From Allomyces macrogynus ATCC 38327 (Eukaryota > Blastocladiomycota > Blastocladiomycetes > Blastocladiales > Blastocladiaceae), in NCBI GenBank assembly GCA_000151295.1, contig GG745341.1:418803-482802 (forward strand): 64,000 nt of DNA, given 5' to 3'. The position numbers and the translations under genes are program-made. Of this stretch, positions 33,167 to 44,541 are shown piece by piece. Below the pieces are notes generated by a model. The model did no database searches, was not told the origin of the DNA, and saw nothing but the letters and a program-made list of their open reading frames with translations. Positions within the stretch are counted from its first letter, which is position 1. Each line of letters begins with the position of its first letter.

Positions 33167-34914
33167 ATGGAGGGCCAGCCGTCGAACCTGACTCTGGTCG
33201 ACCTCTTCCCGTCCGAGCTGCTGCCGTGGCACGCGGCCCCCGCCGCCCCTCCGCCGCACGCGACGCCGTCGCCCGCGACACCCGTCCCAACCGCTGCTCC
33301 TGCGCCTGCCGTCAAACCCGAACCGACGCCCGCGCCCGCGACCGCCTCGTCGGCCTCGGCCGCCGCCGACGACGCGGCCAGCAAGAAACGCGCCGGCCGC
33401 AAGCCCACTTCGGCCGAGCCCTCCGACAAGCGCAAGGCGCAGAACCGTGCCGCACAACGCGCGTTCCGCGAGCGCAAGGAGCGGTACATCAAGCAGCTCG
33501 AGGCGCGCGTCAAGGAACTCGAGGATTTGACCAAAGTCTCAGACGCAACGTCGTTGCAGCTCGAAAACGCGCAGTTGCGCGCGCTCGTGCAGAAGCTCGA
33601 GGCCGAGAATTATTACCGTATGTTGTTGTTTGTTGGATTCGTGTGATTGGCGGCACAGTCGGTTGACGCGCCTTGGGTGCGATTGTAGTGAAGGGCCTCG
33701 GGTTCGCTGCGGCTGCGGCCGCGTCACAGGGCGCTACACCGTTTGGCAATCCGTTCCAGCAGCAACAGCTACAGCAGCAACAGCAACAGCAACAACTGCA
33801 GCAGCTGCAACTCCTGCAGCTGCAACAACAGCAGCAACAGCAAGCCGCCGCGTCGGCGCTCAACTCCCCCGCCCTCCTCAACTCGGTCAACATTTTCGCG
33901 CCAGGTAACCCGGCCGCCGACCCGGTCCTGACGGGCCTTCCGCCGCTGCTCAATGGGTTCAATGCCAACCCCGCGTCGGCCCTTCCCATGTCGGCGCTGC
34001 TCGGTGGCGCGCCGATGCTGCCGCACCAGATCTTGCAGGGCCCGAATGCCGCAAACCTGACGTCGCCCGGCGCGTCCGGGTCCAACTCGGTCACGCCGCC
34101 ACCGGCATCGCTCTTCCCGCCGGATGTGAACGCGGCACTCGGAGGCAACAACGCGGCCGCGGCGGCCGCGCTCGCCGCTGCACCATTCTCGTACCTCGAC
34201 GAGACGCACCTCGCGTCGTTCCTCGACATGTCGGCATCGCTTGGGCTCGCGCCGCCCGCCAGCGGTGCTGGCGGGAGCTCGAGCGGGAGTTCCAGTGCGG
34301 CTCCCGCAGTCGCGCCCATGTCCCTCCCGGGGCTCACGCCCAACTTTGATTTCGCGCAGCTCATGGGGGACGCCGCGGCACTGCCCAACATGCCCACCAC
34401 CTCGGCGGCGCCGGCGACCCGTGCCTCGCCCGACGACCTCGACGCGACCATGGACCTGCTTATCAACGCCGACGCGTTCCTTTCGTTTGCGACCACCGAC
34501 ACCCCGACGGCCCCAACCCCGACGCCGGCCCCGGCACCACCCGTAGCCACGGGCAACGACGCCGACTGCCCACTCCTCTCGACCCCCGCCGAGTCCGCGC
34601 AATGCCCCGCGTCGGCGCTGCGCGAAAAGCAGCGCGCGCGGCTCTACGCCTACTTGGTCCCGCGCGAGTCGGATTCGCCGGCGACCGCGCAGTGGAAACG
34701 CACGGTCTCGGCGTACCTCGGCGACCGGTTGATTGATGTGGACGAGCTGTGCGAGATGATGACGATGCAGGCGACGTGCGACGAGAAGAAGCGGTTTATC
34801 TTCCAGCATGTCCAGCGGCGGCATCTCGAGCAGCAGAGGAGGGGCGAAGAGGCCATGGATACGCGCGACGGGTTGGAGCAGGTGATGGTCAAGCGCGAGA
34901 CGGTGGATGCGTGA
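33167..34914 (+). CDS. bZIP transcription factor, Pap1/Yap1 type with C-terminal cysteine domain, copy 2
   Basis: Exons 33167-33617 and 33689-34914, 558 residues. The N-terminal LFPSELLPWHA is shared with copy 1. The basic region KRKAQNRAAQRAFRERKERY starts at about 88, followed by a leucine zipper (LEARVKELEDL). A long glutamine-rich segment encoded by CAG/CAA repeats (33756-33843) and Ala/Pro-rich linkers follow. Near the end, VDELCEMMTMQATCDEKK (Cys505, Cys514) has the spacing and context of the Yap1/Pap1 C-terminal cysteine-rich domain. In those factors this domain senses peroxide by disulfide formation and masks a nuclear export signal. The role in oxidative-stress response is inferred from that. 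Confidence 0.88.
33756..33843 (+). repeat. CAG/CAA glutamine repeat inside bZIP 2
   Basis: Imperfect CAG/CAA/CTG repeats encode polyglutamine with interspersed leucines. Length polymorphism is likely. Confidence 0.85.
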
Positions 34915-35167
34915 TGGGTTGGCGAGTTCTTTGTTTTTGTTTTTGCTTGGTTTTTCTCGTTGTCCGTGCCAAAATCCAACACCCGTGTGCTTCTGATCAG
35001 CGGCTTGCTAGCAAATCAGACAACTGGACACGGAGGAGAAGACAGGAGGACACAAAAATCCAAATCTAATGTTGGCCAAGGGCAAAAAAAAACCCGCCAA
35101 AATTGTGTTTACACAGAGTGGGCTCACCTAAAAAAAGACGATCCGGCCAACCGCGCTCGCGGCCGTT

Positions 35168-38100
35168 TTACATACGCAGCTGCCGCAGCATCTCCTCCTC
35201 CTGGTTCAGCATATTCTCGAGCCGGTCGAGGTCGCTCAGCGTCGACAGCGGCCGCATGTCGGTCGTCGCCGTCGTCACGGACGCCGGTGCCGGCGGCATG
35301 GGCGGCCGCTGCATCTGCTGCGCCTGTGCGAGCCGGGACGCGGAACTTGCTGGTCCTGCGGGACTACTGGACAGGACCGACGACGCTGCTGGTGCAGGTA
35401 CTGGAGCCGGGGCTGATGGCGGTGCGGGCGAAGCGCGCGGCGTGCCCGCCGACGACGACAATCCCGGCGACGGTGTCGGCCGTGGCACGGGCGACGGCGC
35501 CTTGGAATTCATGTTGTAGCAGTTGAGCAGCGTATTCGCGAGAGTATCCGGATCGACATCGTCGTCAGCGTCCTCGAGCACATCGAGCAGTGCCGAGAAC
35601 GAGAACCGGTTATTCTTCGCGTCACTGGGCATTTCATCGGCCTCGTTCTCGTCGGTCGCCGCGACGGACGACCCGACATCGGACCCACCGTCGCGGCTCG
35701 CGCGATGCATCTTCTCCAACTCGATCTGCTTCATGATCGACTGCCGCGCCTTGGGCGTGCGCGCCGTCAAGTCGTGCGGGTCAAGGTGCAAATCCGCGAG
35801 GAGGCCCGGTTCTTGCCCGGACGCGGCGATCCGCGCAAGCACTTCCATGAGCGTCGTGATGTCGACCTTCGCGTCGGTCACCGGGTCGGACGGCGCGGTA
35901 CTGACCGTCGCCGACATGACAGCCGCCGGCTTGGGTGGGGATGAGGAGGGCTCGGCCGCACGAGCTGCAGGCGCAGGTTCGTCGTCATCTGACTCGCCAT
36001 CGTCCCCGACAAACACAGTATCGCGCGCGACTTGCCGCGCGGCCGAGACCGACACACGCGAGTGGTCAATGTTGCGCGCAAGCGATGGCGAAGACGCCGC
36101 GTCCGGTGCGAGATCCGTCGGAGACTTGGCCGAGACGGGCGACCACGGGCCGTTCGTCGACCGTTCCGAGACTTCGGTGATGGGCGTGAGCGGGCCGGGG
36201 CGCGGCGCATACTGCGTCTGCTGCTGTGGGGGTGCGGGCGACGCGTACTGCTGCGCTTGCTGTTGCGCCTGCTGCTGCTGTTGCCGTTGCCGCTGCTGCG
36301 CCTCCTCCTCGGCCGCGGCAGCCGCGGCCACGCGCTTCAGTTCCGCCAACTTGCCCGGATCGCCGTACTGCGACGGCCGGCTCGGGACCAAGTGCACGGG
36401 CGTATCCTTTGGCATCGGCGCGAGGAACGAGATGGGCGCGACACCCACCTGGCCCGTGGCCAAGTTCAGGGCAAATGCCCACCCGTCGTCGTAGATCTGC
36501 GAGACCGACAGGATATCGCCGAGCGCAAGTTCCAACTCGTCCTGCAACACGGGCGTGTACGGTTTGAGCACGCGGTGCTGTTTGGGCCGGTCGTAGTCGG
36601 CCACGGGCGCGGTCGCGGACCCCGCCGCGTCAACCGCGGCCATCGCGGGCATTGCCGGCAGCGTCTTGGCGTTACTCGGGAGCGGCGGGACCGGGCCGAG
36701 CCCGACCCTCGCGAGTTCCGCCTCGTCGAGGGCTAGCGACGCGCGCAGCAAGTCGGCCGTGGGCACGTTCCGGTCGACAATCAGCGACGAAATACGCTTG
36801 GTCGCCTTGCGTGACACACCCGACACTTCGCTCGCGGCACCGACCGCCGACCCTGGTGGCGGTGGGAGCGGCGACGTCGGTGACGGCGGCATTGGCGGCA
36901 TATCCGGGCGCGTCGGCGACCGCGGCGCGCCGTTATCGACCGCCCAGAACGCGCCGTACTTGGCCTGCTGCCCCTGGCCGGGTTGGCCACCAACCTGCGA
37001 CCCGCCGTAAGCCCCGCCCACCTGGGACCCGCCGTAAGGCGAAGTCGGTGACGCGAGCGGCCCGGTCTCCGAGTACGGCGACCGCAGGTTACTCCCCGGT
37101 CCCGAACCGTACGGGTCGTCGGCGCCACCGGGCGAGAGCGTGCCGGACCGGGACCCGCGGTTCAGTGCGGCCTCCTCCTTGCGCGCCTTCACGTGCCGCT
37201 GGCTGACACGGCGGCGCCACAGGTAGAATGCGATCACGGCGAGGAAAAACACGCCGAAGCCGACCCCCAAAATGATCGGGACGAGCGCCGACGCCTTGTT
37301 GGACGAATCCGACGCGGCCGCGGCGGTCGCCGCATCGGTTGATGAGGGTGCAGTCGCGGCGCCGTTCGCACGACACAAGTCGCCCGACAACAGGCACACG
37401 GCCGGGTCACAGACGCGCGCGAGTGGAATGTACCCGCACGTCGACCGTTCAATCGTGTCGCCCGAGACACACAGGGGCATCAACCCATTGAAGATGTCCC
37501 TTTCGCACGTTTTACTCGTTTCGTTGGCGGCCTTGTCGCGGTCGGCGGGCGTCACGTTCGTGCCTGTCGGTGGGCATTGCGTCGCGTTGGTAAACGACTC
37601 GATGGTAGAGCGCGCATAGATGTTGCACGTGTCGCGGCACAGCGGCTGGAACTGGGCCACGTTGGCAGGACATTTCGTGCGCGACGCCGAGACCAGGTCG
37701 ATACACCACATGCTGATCAGGTACCGCCGGTAGTAGTGCGTATACCCTGGACACCCGAACCGCGACATGAATAGGTTCGCATAGGTCGCGTCGACGCCGT
37801 TGGGCATGCGCGTTTCGCGGTTGTTCTGGTCACAAAAATGGACCAACGGTCAGTGGAACGGCGGCGAGCAAGCGACGTCGAGCGCGACGAAAGGGGAAAC
37901 GCACCAGGAACACGGCGAAATTCTCCTGGAACACGTCGCTCGCAGGCCGCGTATCGCTCGCGTTCGACCGCGCCAGCAGGACCGCGGCCGACGTCTGGTT
38001 GGTCGTCAGCGACATGTCGATATACTGGCCCTCAAGACCACTATCGGAACGAGGTGAGGTCAGCGGCGGGGCGTCGGGCCACATGGTGGAGAAGGCGCGC

Positions 38101-38278
38101 CGTACGTGCAGAACCGGAAATCCTTTTGGATTTGCAGGCAAGTGCCATTGACCAGCGAGTCGCTCGCAGCGACCACGGCGGCTGGGGCTTGTGCGAGCAA
38201 AAGGACGGCCACGGCGAGAACCGCGGCCATGGCCGCGGCGAGCGGCGCGGCGCGCCGTGGCGAGCGGGCGGCCGGCAT
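35168..38278 (-). CDS. Receptor-like protein: Frizzled-type CRD, one TM span, SH3 domain
   Basis: Exons 38278-38106, 38040-37905 and 37825-35168, 988 residues. A signal peptide (PLAAAMAAVLAVAVLLLAQA) is followed by an extracellular cysteine-rich region: CLQIQKDFRFC, then GCPGYTHYYRRYLISMWC and FQPLCRDTCNIY. That order and spacing match the Frizzled CRD. A second cysteine group lies closer to the membrane. One span (LVPIILGVGFGVFFLAVIAF, about 284-306) is followed by RRR. The cytoplasmic part holds an SH3 domain at about 520-580 (VLKPYTPVLQDELELALGDI, then DDGWAFALNLATGQ). A long disordered tail follows, with polyGln and a coiled C-terminus. The layout recalls yeast Fus1 or Sho1 (membrane plus SH3), but with a Wnt-receptor-like ectodomain. 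Ligand unknown. Confidence 0.85.
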
Positions 38279-39152
38279 CGTGGAAGCGCGTGCAAGGTAC
38301 GTTTGGGGTCGCGGCGGCACAAAGATTCGCTTGTCTGTGAAGGTCGAAGAGAAGCGGCCGCGAAGGCGCATCGTCAGCATTCTCGTTCTCGCACACGTCG
38401 GCATCGCGCACACGTCGCCTGCCAACCACCCATGATATTCACGGCCAGGGCACAAGAGGAGCACGCGAGCGAGATGCTGTGGCGTCAAGTACGCCCGCCA
38501 ACCGGCAGGGGAAAGGGTCCGTGGCAGCCAAGCAAGCACACACGGCCTGTGGCCACGGCACCGTGGTACAAAGGACAAATGGCCCTCGGCTGCATCGACA
38601 GCATCGCAGCGACTCCCAGCGTGCCCAGAGCACGCTCCCTGGTGTTCGAACGATCGTGGTGTGTGCGGACCTTGTCTGGGCGCTGTCGTGCGTGCTGTCG
38701 ACGGCGTGGTGTCGTCTAATCGTGGATTGCAGCAAGTTGCAGCGGTTGTTGTCTCGTCTATCTCGAAAGTCGGCGGCACGGGCCCAGCGGCAGGTGCAGC
38801 GCGTCGTTGCGAGCACGCTGCAGCGGGTGCGGGCAGCGGCGAGTCTTGCTTGCGTGGAGGGTGGTGGATGAACACGGTCGTTGGCGTCGGGGATGGTGGG
38901 GAAAGCAGCAATCCGTCTTGTGGCTGTGAAGTGAGAGGCACCGGCCGCTTCATGACTTTTGTTGCCCTGTGGCTTGTTTACGACACCGCGACGACGACGA
39001 CGTTCATCTCTCGCTGTTCTCTTGGCGGAAAGAAGTATTATGTACAATCGGTGACATGATGCTCTCTTCATTCTCGCCATGGCCATGGGATTACGACAAC
39101 AGGTCCAGCACCGGACCCGTGCGTCCTCTCGTACGTGTCTCGGCGCAACTTC
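38279..39152. other. Spacer between two leftward genes
   Basis: About 870 bp upstream of the receptor-like gene and downstream of the caprin-like gene. No supported gene on either strand. Confidence 0.4.
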
Positions 39153-40594
39153 CTATGCCGTCGCACGCGCCGGCGCCGGCGCAGCAGCAGCGCGGTCACC
39201 AGCGTTGTTGCCGTGACGCGGGCCACGGTACGACCGCGGGCCACTGCGCGGCGGACGGTCCCCACGCGGAGTTCCGTTCACGTTCGTGTTCGTCGGACGC
39301 GGGTCACGCTCGCCCTGGTACTGCACCTGGCCGCCCTTGCCGCGGCGGTCGCGGTGGGACCGTTCGCGGCGCGGCGCGCGCTCCTTGGAGGTCGCGGCAT
39401 CGCCAGCAGCGGGCGCCGACGCGTCCGTCGGAGATGGCGCAGCAGCTTCGGTGGCCTCGAGTGGGTGCTGCGACAGCAGTTCGGCGGCCTGCTCGAGCTT
39501 GCTCGTCGCGACCGTGACCGTGTTCACGAAATCCTCGCCCGACATGAACGTGAGCATGGCCGGCGCGAGCGGCTCGGCAGGTTCGGTCTCGGCCGGTTCG
39601 TTGGTCTCGTTCGACACCTGCGCTGCGGCAGCGTCGGTTTCGGCCGGCGTGGTCTCATCGAGAAGCGCTTCCTCGGTCTCGGCCGGCACTGCCGACGTCT
39701 CGTCCACAACGGCATCCTCGTCGACCAAAAATTCGACGGGTGCGAGCAAGTCCTCGATGCGCAGCGGTGCCTCGATTAGCCGGTGGTGGATTTGCTCGTA
39801 GGTCATCTCGCCGTCAATCCCAGCGACCTCCTCGTCGGACTTGGCGCACACCTTGACCATGGCATCAACCACGGCCTCGGTCGACTCGCCCAGGAACACG
39901 TTGCGCACCTGCATGACGACCGGGTCGTCCTGGTCGAGCGTGACGAGTTCGCGCACGAGCGTGATGTAGGCGTGGAATTGCGCGAGCACGGTATTGCGCG
40001 CCTCGTCAGCGGCGGCACGGCGTGCAGCAGCCTGTTCCTTGTCGGCGAGCCGGGCAGCGCGCTTGGCGGCACGCGCCTCGTCGGCGGCAATCGTTTGCTG
40101 CGCCTTGATCAGGTCGTCAAGGTCGCGCAGCGTGTGCCGCAGCCCGGGCAGCTGCGCAAGCGATTCCTTTTGGTCCGGGTTGAGGGCGTCGACGGGCTTG
40201 TGCTCGTAGGCCTCGATACGTTCCTGTTTGCGCGAGTCGTGGTGGAGAGATCAGTTTGGAACGAGACGATGAAGAAGTCTGACCCCGCGACGAAGACACG
40301 TACGACACGCTTCTTGAGCGCGCGCTGGCGGCGCACGAGCACGTCAACGTAGGGCCCATGGTCCTTTTCAGGCTTGGCAGCGGCCGGAGTTTCGGGCTTG
40401 CCGTTTGCGTCGGCCTTCAGTTGGGACGGCGGGACGGAACCAGTGTCTGAGCCAGTGACCGACTCGGTGCGCGTGCTGGCGGTCGACTTGTCGGAGGTGC
40501 GGCGGCGCGGCCGCGGCTCGCGCGGCTTCTTGGCGTTGAGCGCCGACGGCAGGTCCTCCATGGAGTGGATGGCCGAGTCTGCGAGCGAGGCCAT
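39153..40594 (-). CDS. Caprin-like RNA-binding protein with RGG tail
   Basis: Exons 40594-40304 and 40223-39153, 453 residues. After a charged N-terminus, ERIEAYEHKPVDALNPDQKE and LAQLPGLRHTLRDLDDL resemble the coiled homology region of animal caprins. A basic coiled segment (KRAARLADKEQAAARRAAADE) and a long acidic middle with repeated ETE/PAE blocks follow. The C-terminus is an Arg/Gly-rich RNA-binding tail (RDRRGKGGQVQYQGERDPR, GPRSYRGPRHGNN). Caprins bind mRNA and G3BP in RNP granules; that role here is inferred. The intron (80 nt) has a strong gtacgt donor. Similarity is moderate, so a lineage-specific RGG protein is the alternative. Confidence 0.7.
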
Positions 40595-41244
40595 GGCGAG
40601 GGAACGAGGTGTGGGTGGTTGCAGTGGGCTGTGGGTGCGGCGCTTGAACGAGTCGCGCGGGCAGCAAGACGTGCGCGGTGGGGAGGTCGTGCGCGCAGTC
40701 GAGGAGAAAGCGGGGCGGCTGGCTGCGGGCGCCGTCGTTGTGAGCGTCGTGAGGAGCGGGACGAGGAGCGAGTTGGCAACGGTGCCGAGCGAGTCGACGG
40801 CGGTGTCGAGGTGGCCGAGCGGCCGCCGACGCGACGTGCCTTGCGACCTGCCAGAACCATCGCCCCGGTGGGAAACGGTCCCCGGCGTCACGGGTCTCCG
40901 CGTGCCAGTCACGTCACGCACGGCTGCTGGGCCGCGAGACGCATGGCTGCGCCACCTTGTCTCGCGCGAGTGGGTGCATGGTTCGAGCGTTTCATCTTTC
41001 GCTGCAAACGTGTCACGCCACCTTTGCCAACTGCCTGTGCGGCGCGTCGCCACTCCAAGTCAATATCACAACTCCGCCATCCGACGTGGAGGACCCTCGT
41101 CCGACCACCAAGTCAACAAGCAACCACGCGCGTTCCGCGATATTTGATGCGATCGCGCCCTCTGCAGCCAGCCCCACTCTAATCGTCGACTTGCACGCTT
41201 CACGAACCACGATCGCTCCATTGCACGCACGACCGCTGCTCGCC
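40595..41244. other. Divergent promoter region, caprin-like / lipase
   Basis: 650 bp between divergent starts. No gene recognised. Confidence 0.4.
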
Positions 41245-44200
41245 ATGTCCACTGGAAGCACGCCGCGGCCCGCGACCCAGGGCACGCTCGCCGTGACCCT
41301 CGAAAACCTGCACCTCGAGCGGCCCGTCACCTACGTCTCGTTCAAGGTCCAAGTTGGCGCGCTGCGCGACGAGGCCTTTCTCTCAACGCGCCGTATCGAG
41401 GAAACGGCCGCTGCCCTCAAGGCTGCACAGGCCAAGGCCGCCGAGAGCGATCGTCAGCGCGCTCTGAATGCTGCTGCTGCTGCTGCAGCGCGCCGTCGCG
41501 AGCATGTTCCAGCGCACTCGCAGACCGCGCCCATGCCCATGCGGGCACGGTCCACGTCAGTTGACGGCTTGTGCACGCGGCCGTCGCGGTTGCGGTATGC
41601 TGAGAGCGCGACCGACTTGGTCGGCGACGACGACTCGGCCGTCGGTGACGATGGTGCCAACACGGGCGTGAACGCGTCGCTGTCGGTTCCATGTCCGCCG
41701 AGCCCAACGTTGTCGGACCCGGGCACGTCGCGGCTGCACGATGTCGACAATGGCGAGGATGTTGCGCTCAAGACCGGCCCGCTGGCACCGGCGCTCCCTC
41801 CCATGCCGTCTGCCGACGACCCGCTGATCCGAAGTCGGCTGACGCGCGCCGAGGAACTGCTCCGCCGTCAGCAAGTGCTTGAAGACGTCAAGGCCCAGAT
41901 TCTGCAGCTTCAGCAGCACGAAAATCAGCGACAGCAAGACAGCCCGCCAGTTCTGCACCTCGATCTCCCGACGCTCCACTTTAACCCCAAGTTTTTGGAG
42001 TCTGAGCACTGGTCTATGACCACCGACCCGGCTCAAGTCGACCAAGAACCAGCGGCCATTGCGTCGTCGGCCGAAGGATCCGACGCAAAGCCGCATGAGT
42101 CCGAGGATGAGGGCATGAACGACATTGACCGCGAGGAACTGGCCGAAGAAGATGACTTGTCGGCGCTCGAGGGCATGAACCTGACCGACGGCGACCTGAA
42201 CGTGCTCTTTTCCACGCCGGACTCGGAACGGTACCCCTACGACGAGTGGATGCGTGCCGGCAACGCGTCTGGTGCCACGTCGAGCGGCACGTCACACCGT
42301 AGTGCCGAATGGGCGGCCATGGGTGAGCAACTCGCCGAGTTCCCGCTCTCCATTCAGACGTTCATGTACGACTCGGTCAAGGTCAAGCTCTTCAACGGCC
42401 GCAACAAGTTCCTCGGCAAGTGCAAGCTGCGCATCCAGTCGTTCTTGCTGCACGAGGATGCTGACGGTGTGCAACCCGCAATCGACGTGAACGCCGCCAT
42501 CTTTTCGCGCGCTAGCGACGAGCTTGTGCTTGACAAGCAAGAGCGTGCCGTCGGTGTCGTGCGGCTGCGACTGCACGTCGTCTGGCATGACGCCGACAGC
42601 AATTCGGCCACCTCTGACGCGGCCGCCGCACGACGTCAGGCGATTGAGGCCGCCCGACTCGCGGGTACCGGTCGTGCACGCAGCGACTCAGCCATGTCGA
42701 TGCACGAGGCCGTGCATCGGCCCGCTGGCGGGATCGCGCGGCTCGTGCGGTCGTTGCCACGCATGTCGCTCGACTCGACCCGACGTACAGGTTCTCTTCC
42801 CGGTTCGGGCCCATCCACACCCGCGACCGAGCTGAGCGACTGGCCCGGCGCCGAGTCGGTTTTCTCGTCGGCCGCATCGCTCGCATCACTGTCCGACTCG
42901 GACCATCTGGCCGCGGCCGCGCGCGGGCGCGAATTTGGCATGTTCCAGTCGATCCAGGAACTCGTGCACTTTGGGAAATCGTTTTTCGGGGAAGGATGGG
43001 CCAAGCTCAACAAGCGCGAAGTCATCGGCGCGATGCTGCTCATGCGCAGGTGGGCCGCCGACCCGATGCGCCAGATTGGCCGCCCGCGCGCGCCGCTGCA
43101 CCAAATGGCGCCCGATATCCCGCGGCTGCGGCGGTTCCAGCAGCTGCTCAAGTACTCGATGGCGTCGTACGGTCGGATCGGGCTGTCGTATTTCGGCTAC
43201 AACCGGTCGGATGCCATGTACAAGTCGGAAAAGGCGCTGCTCGTCAATTTTTTGGACTTGCAGGACGAGGACGTGATCATGTGGGAGATGACGCGCACCG
43301 GGTCGATCATGGCGCCGCTGTTCTTCATGGTGCACGTACAGCGCGACGATATGATTGTGCTGTGTATTCGCGGCACGTTCAATATCGAAGACTCGATCAC
43401 CGACTTGCTTGCGTACGCCGAACCGTTCCTTGGCGGGCTCTCGCACGGCGGGTTCCGCAAATGCGCCGAGTACGTTTACGCGCGGTCACTAGCGACGCTG
43501 CGCGAGGCGCTCGCGCAGTACCGCCCGCAGAAACTCATGGTCACGGGCCACTCGATGGGCGGGTCGACGGCGCACCTTGCCGCCATGATGCTGCGCACGA
43601 TCGAGCCGGAACTGCGCGCCATCGCGGGCCGCGACGACTTTGTCCTCGAGTGCGTCACGTTCGCTTCGCCCCCATCGGCCTCGGCCGACTTGGCCGCGCA
43701 GTTCCCGGACTTTGTCACGGTTGTCAACGACACGGACCTGGTCCCGCGCATCTCGTACGCCGAGTCGCTCGACTTCAAGAAGATGCTCGTCCGCGCGACG
43801 CAGCTCCTCGCCGACGGCGCGCCGGGCCAATCGTTCTCGTCTCGCGTCGGAGCGCGAATGGGCGTGTTCAACAAGGGCGCGGCGCTCGCCGCGCAACTGG
43901 CGCAGCTCGACGTTGAGCGCATCCAGCTCGGTGGGGTCACGCCACTCGCTGACACCGTCTCGCTCACGGCAACCGCCGAGGCCACGGCGGCCGCCACGGA
44001 GGCTGTCAAGGACAGGCCGGAGGCCGAGGGCACCGTCGCAGCCGCAATGGCCCTCGCGCGCGTCTCGCCCGCGGCCGACTGGACGGCCGACCGGCTGATT
44101 GCCGGCCCGGAAGTGAACGTGAAGCTTGTCGCGCCGGGCGCTGTCTACTACTTGATGCGATCGAACGTCGCCACGACGGTCCTGTCGCCGAACCCGATCA

Positions 44201-44541
44201 CGGGCAAGGTCAAGATCCGCCGGCGCCCAAAACCGCACTACGAGTGCTGGGTCTCGCCGCCCGCCGTGGCCACTCCGCACGGTATCGTGCCGCAGCTCGC
44301 GATGCTCGATGTGGTCGTGGCGCCGCAGGCCATGTTCAACCACACGCCCGACGCGTACGACCGCGCGCTGAGTCGTGCGATTTTGTGGTCGCAGGAAGTA
44401 CTGGCGGGGACCGACCCGGACGTGGATGGGCCGTGGGCCCCGGGGGTCACGCGCGAGTATGGTGCGGTGGATCCGGCGAGCATGTCGGCGAGCCCATACT
44501 CGGAGCTCATGATGGCGCCTGATGTGGGCGCTGATGCTTGA
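41245..44541 (+). CDS. Class 3 lipase with C2-like N-terminal region
   Basis: Single exon, 1098 residues. The lipase domain contains IVLCIRGTFNIEDSITDLLA, the nucleophile elbow VTGHSMGGSTAHLA (Ser770), the acid region VVNDTDLVPRIS (Asp about 829-831) and a probable catalytic His in AMFNHTPDAYDRAL. This is the diacylglycerol-lipase type, a long form that cleaves acylglycerols at membranes. The N-terminus has beta-rich segments that resemble a split or diverged C2 domain (RPVTYVSFKVQVGAL, then SVKVKLFNGRNKFLGKCKLR). Between them lie disordered acidic and serine-rich linkers with a coiled segment (RAEELLRRQQVLEDVKAQI). No transmembrane spans were found, unlike animal DAGL. Remarkably intronless for this region. 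Confidence 0.88.
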   Translation: MSTGSTPRPATQGTLAVTLENLHLERPVTYVSFKVQVGALRDEAFLSTRRIEETAAALKAAQAKAAESDRQRALNAAAAAAARRREHVPAHSQTAPMPMRARSTSVDGLCTRPSRLRYAESATDLVGDDDSAVGDDGANTGVNASLSVPCPPSPTLSDPGTSRLHDVDNGEDVALKTGPLAPALPPMPSADDPLIRSRLTRAEELLRRQQVLEDVKAQILQLQQHENQRQQDSPPVLHLDLPTLHFNPKFLESEHWSMTTDPAQVDQEPAAIASSAEGSDAKPHESEDEGMNDIDREELAEEDDLSALEGMNLTDGDLNVLFSTPDSERYPYDEWMRAGNASGATSSGTSHRSAEWAAMGEQLAEFPLSIQTFMYDSVKVKLFNGRNKFLGKCKLRIQSFLLHEDADGVQPAIDVNAAIFSRASDELVLDKQERAVGVVRLRLHVVWHDADSNSATSDAAAARRQAIEAARLAGTGRARSDSAMSMHEAVHRPAGGIARLVRSLPRMSLDSTRRTGSLPGSGPSTPATELSDWPGAESVFSSAASLASLSDSDHLAAAARGREFGMFQSIQELVHFGKSFFGEGWAKLNKREVIGAMLLMRRWAADPMRQIGRPRAPLHQMAPDIPRLRRFQQLLKYSMASYGRIGLSYFGYNRSDAMYKSEKALLVNFLDLQDEDVIMWEMTRTGSIMAPLFFMVHVQRDDMIVLCIRGTFNIEDSITDLLAYAEPFLGGLSHGGFRKCAEYVYARSLATLREALAQYRPQKLMVTGHSMGGSTAHLAAMMLRTIEPELRAIAGRDDFVLECVTFASPPSASADLAAQFPDFVTVVNDTDLVPRISYAESLDFKKMLVRATQLLADGAPGQSFSSRVGARMGVFNKGAALAAQLAQLDVERIQLGGVTPLADTVSLTATAEATAAATEAVKDRPEAEGTVAAAMALARVSPAADWTADRLIAGPEVNVKLVAPGAVYYLMRSNVATTVLSPNPITGKVKIRRRPKPHYECWVSPPAVATPHGIVPQLAMLDVVVAPQAMFNHTPDAYDRALSRAILWSQEVLAGTDPDVDGPWAPGVTREYGAVDPASMSASPYSELMMAPDVGADA

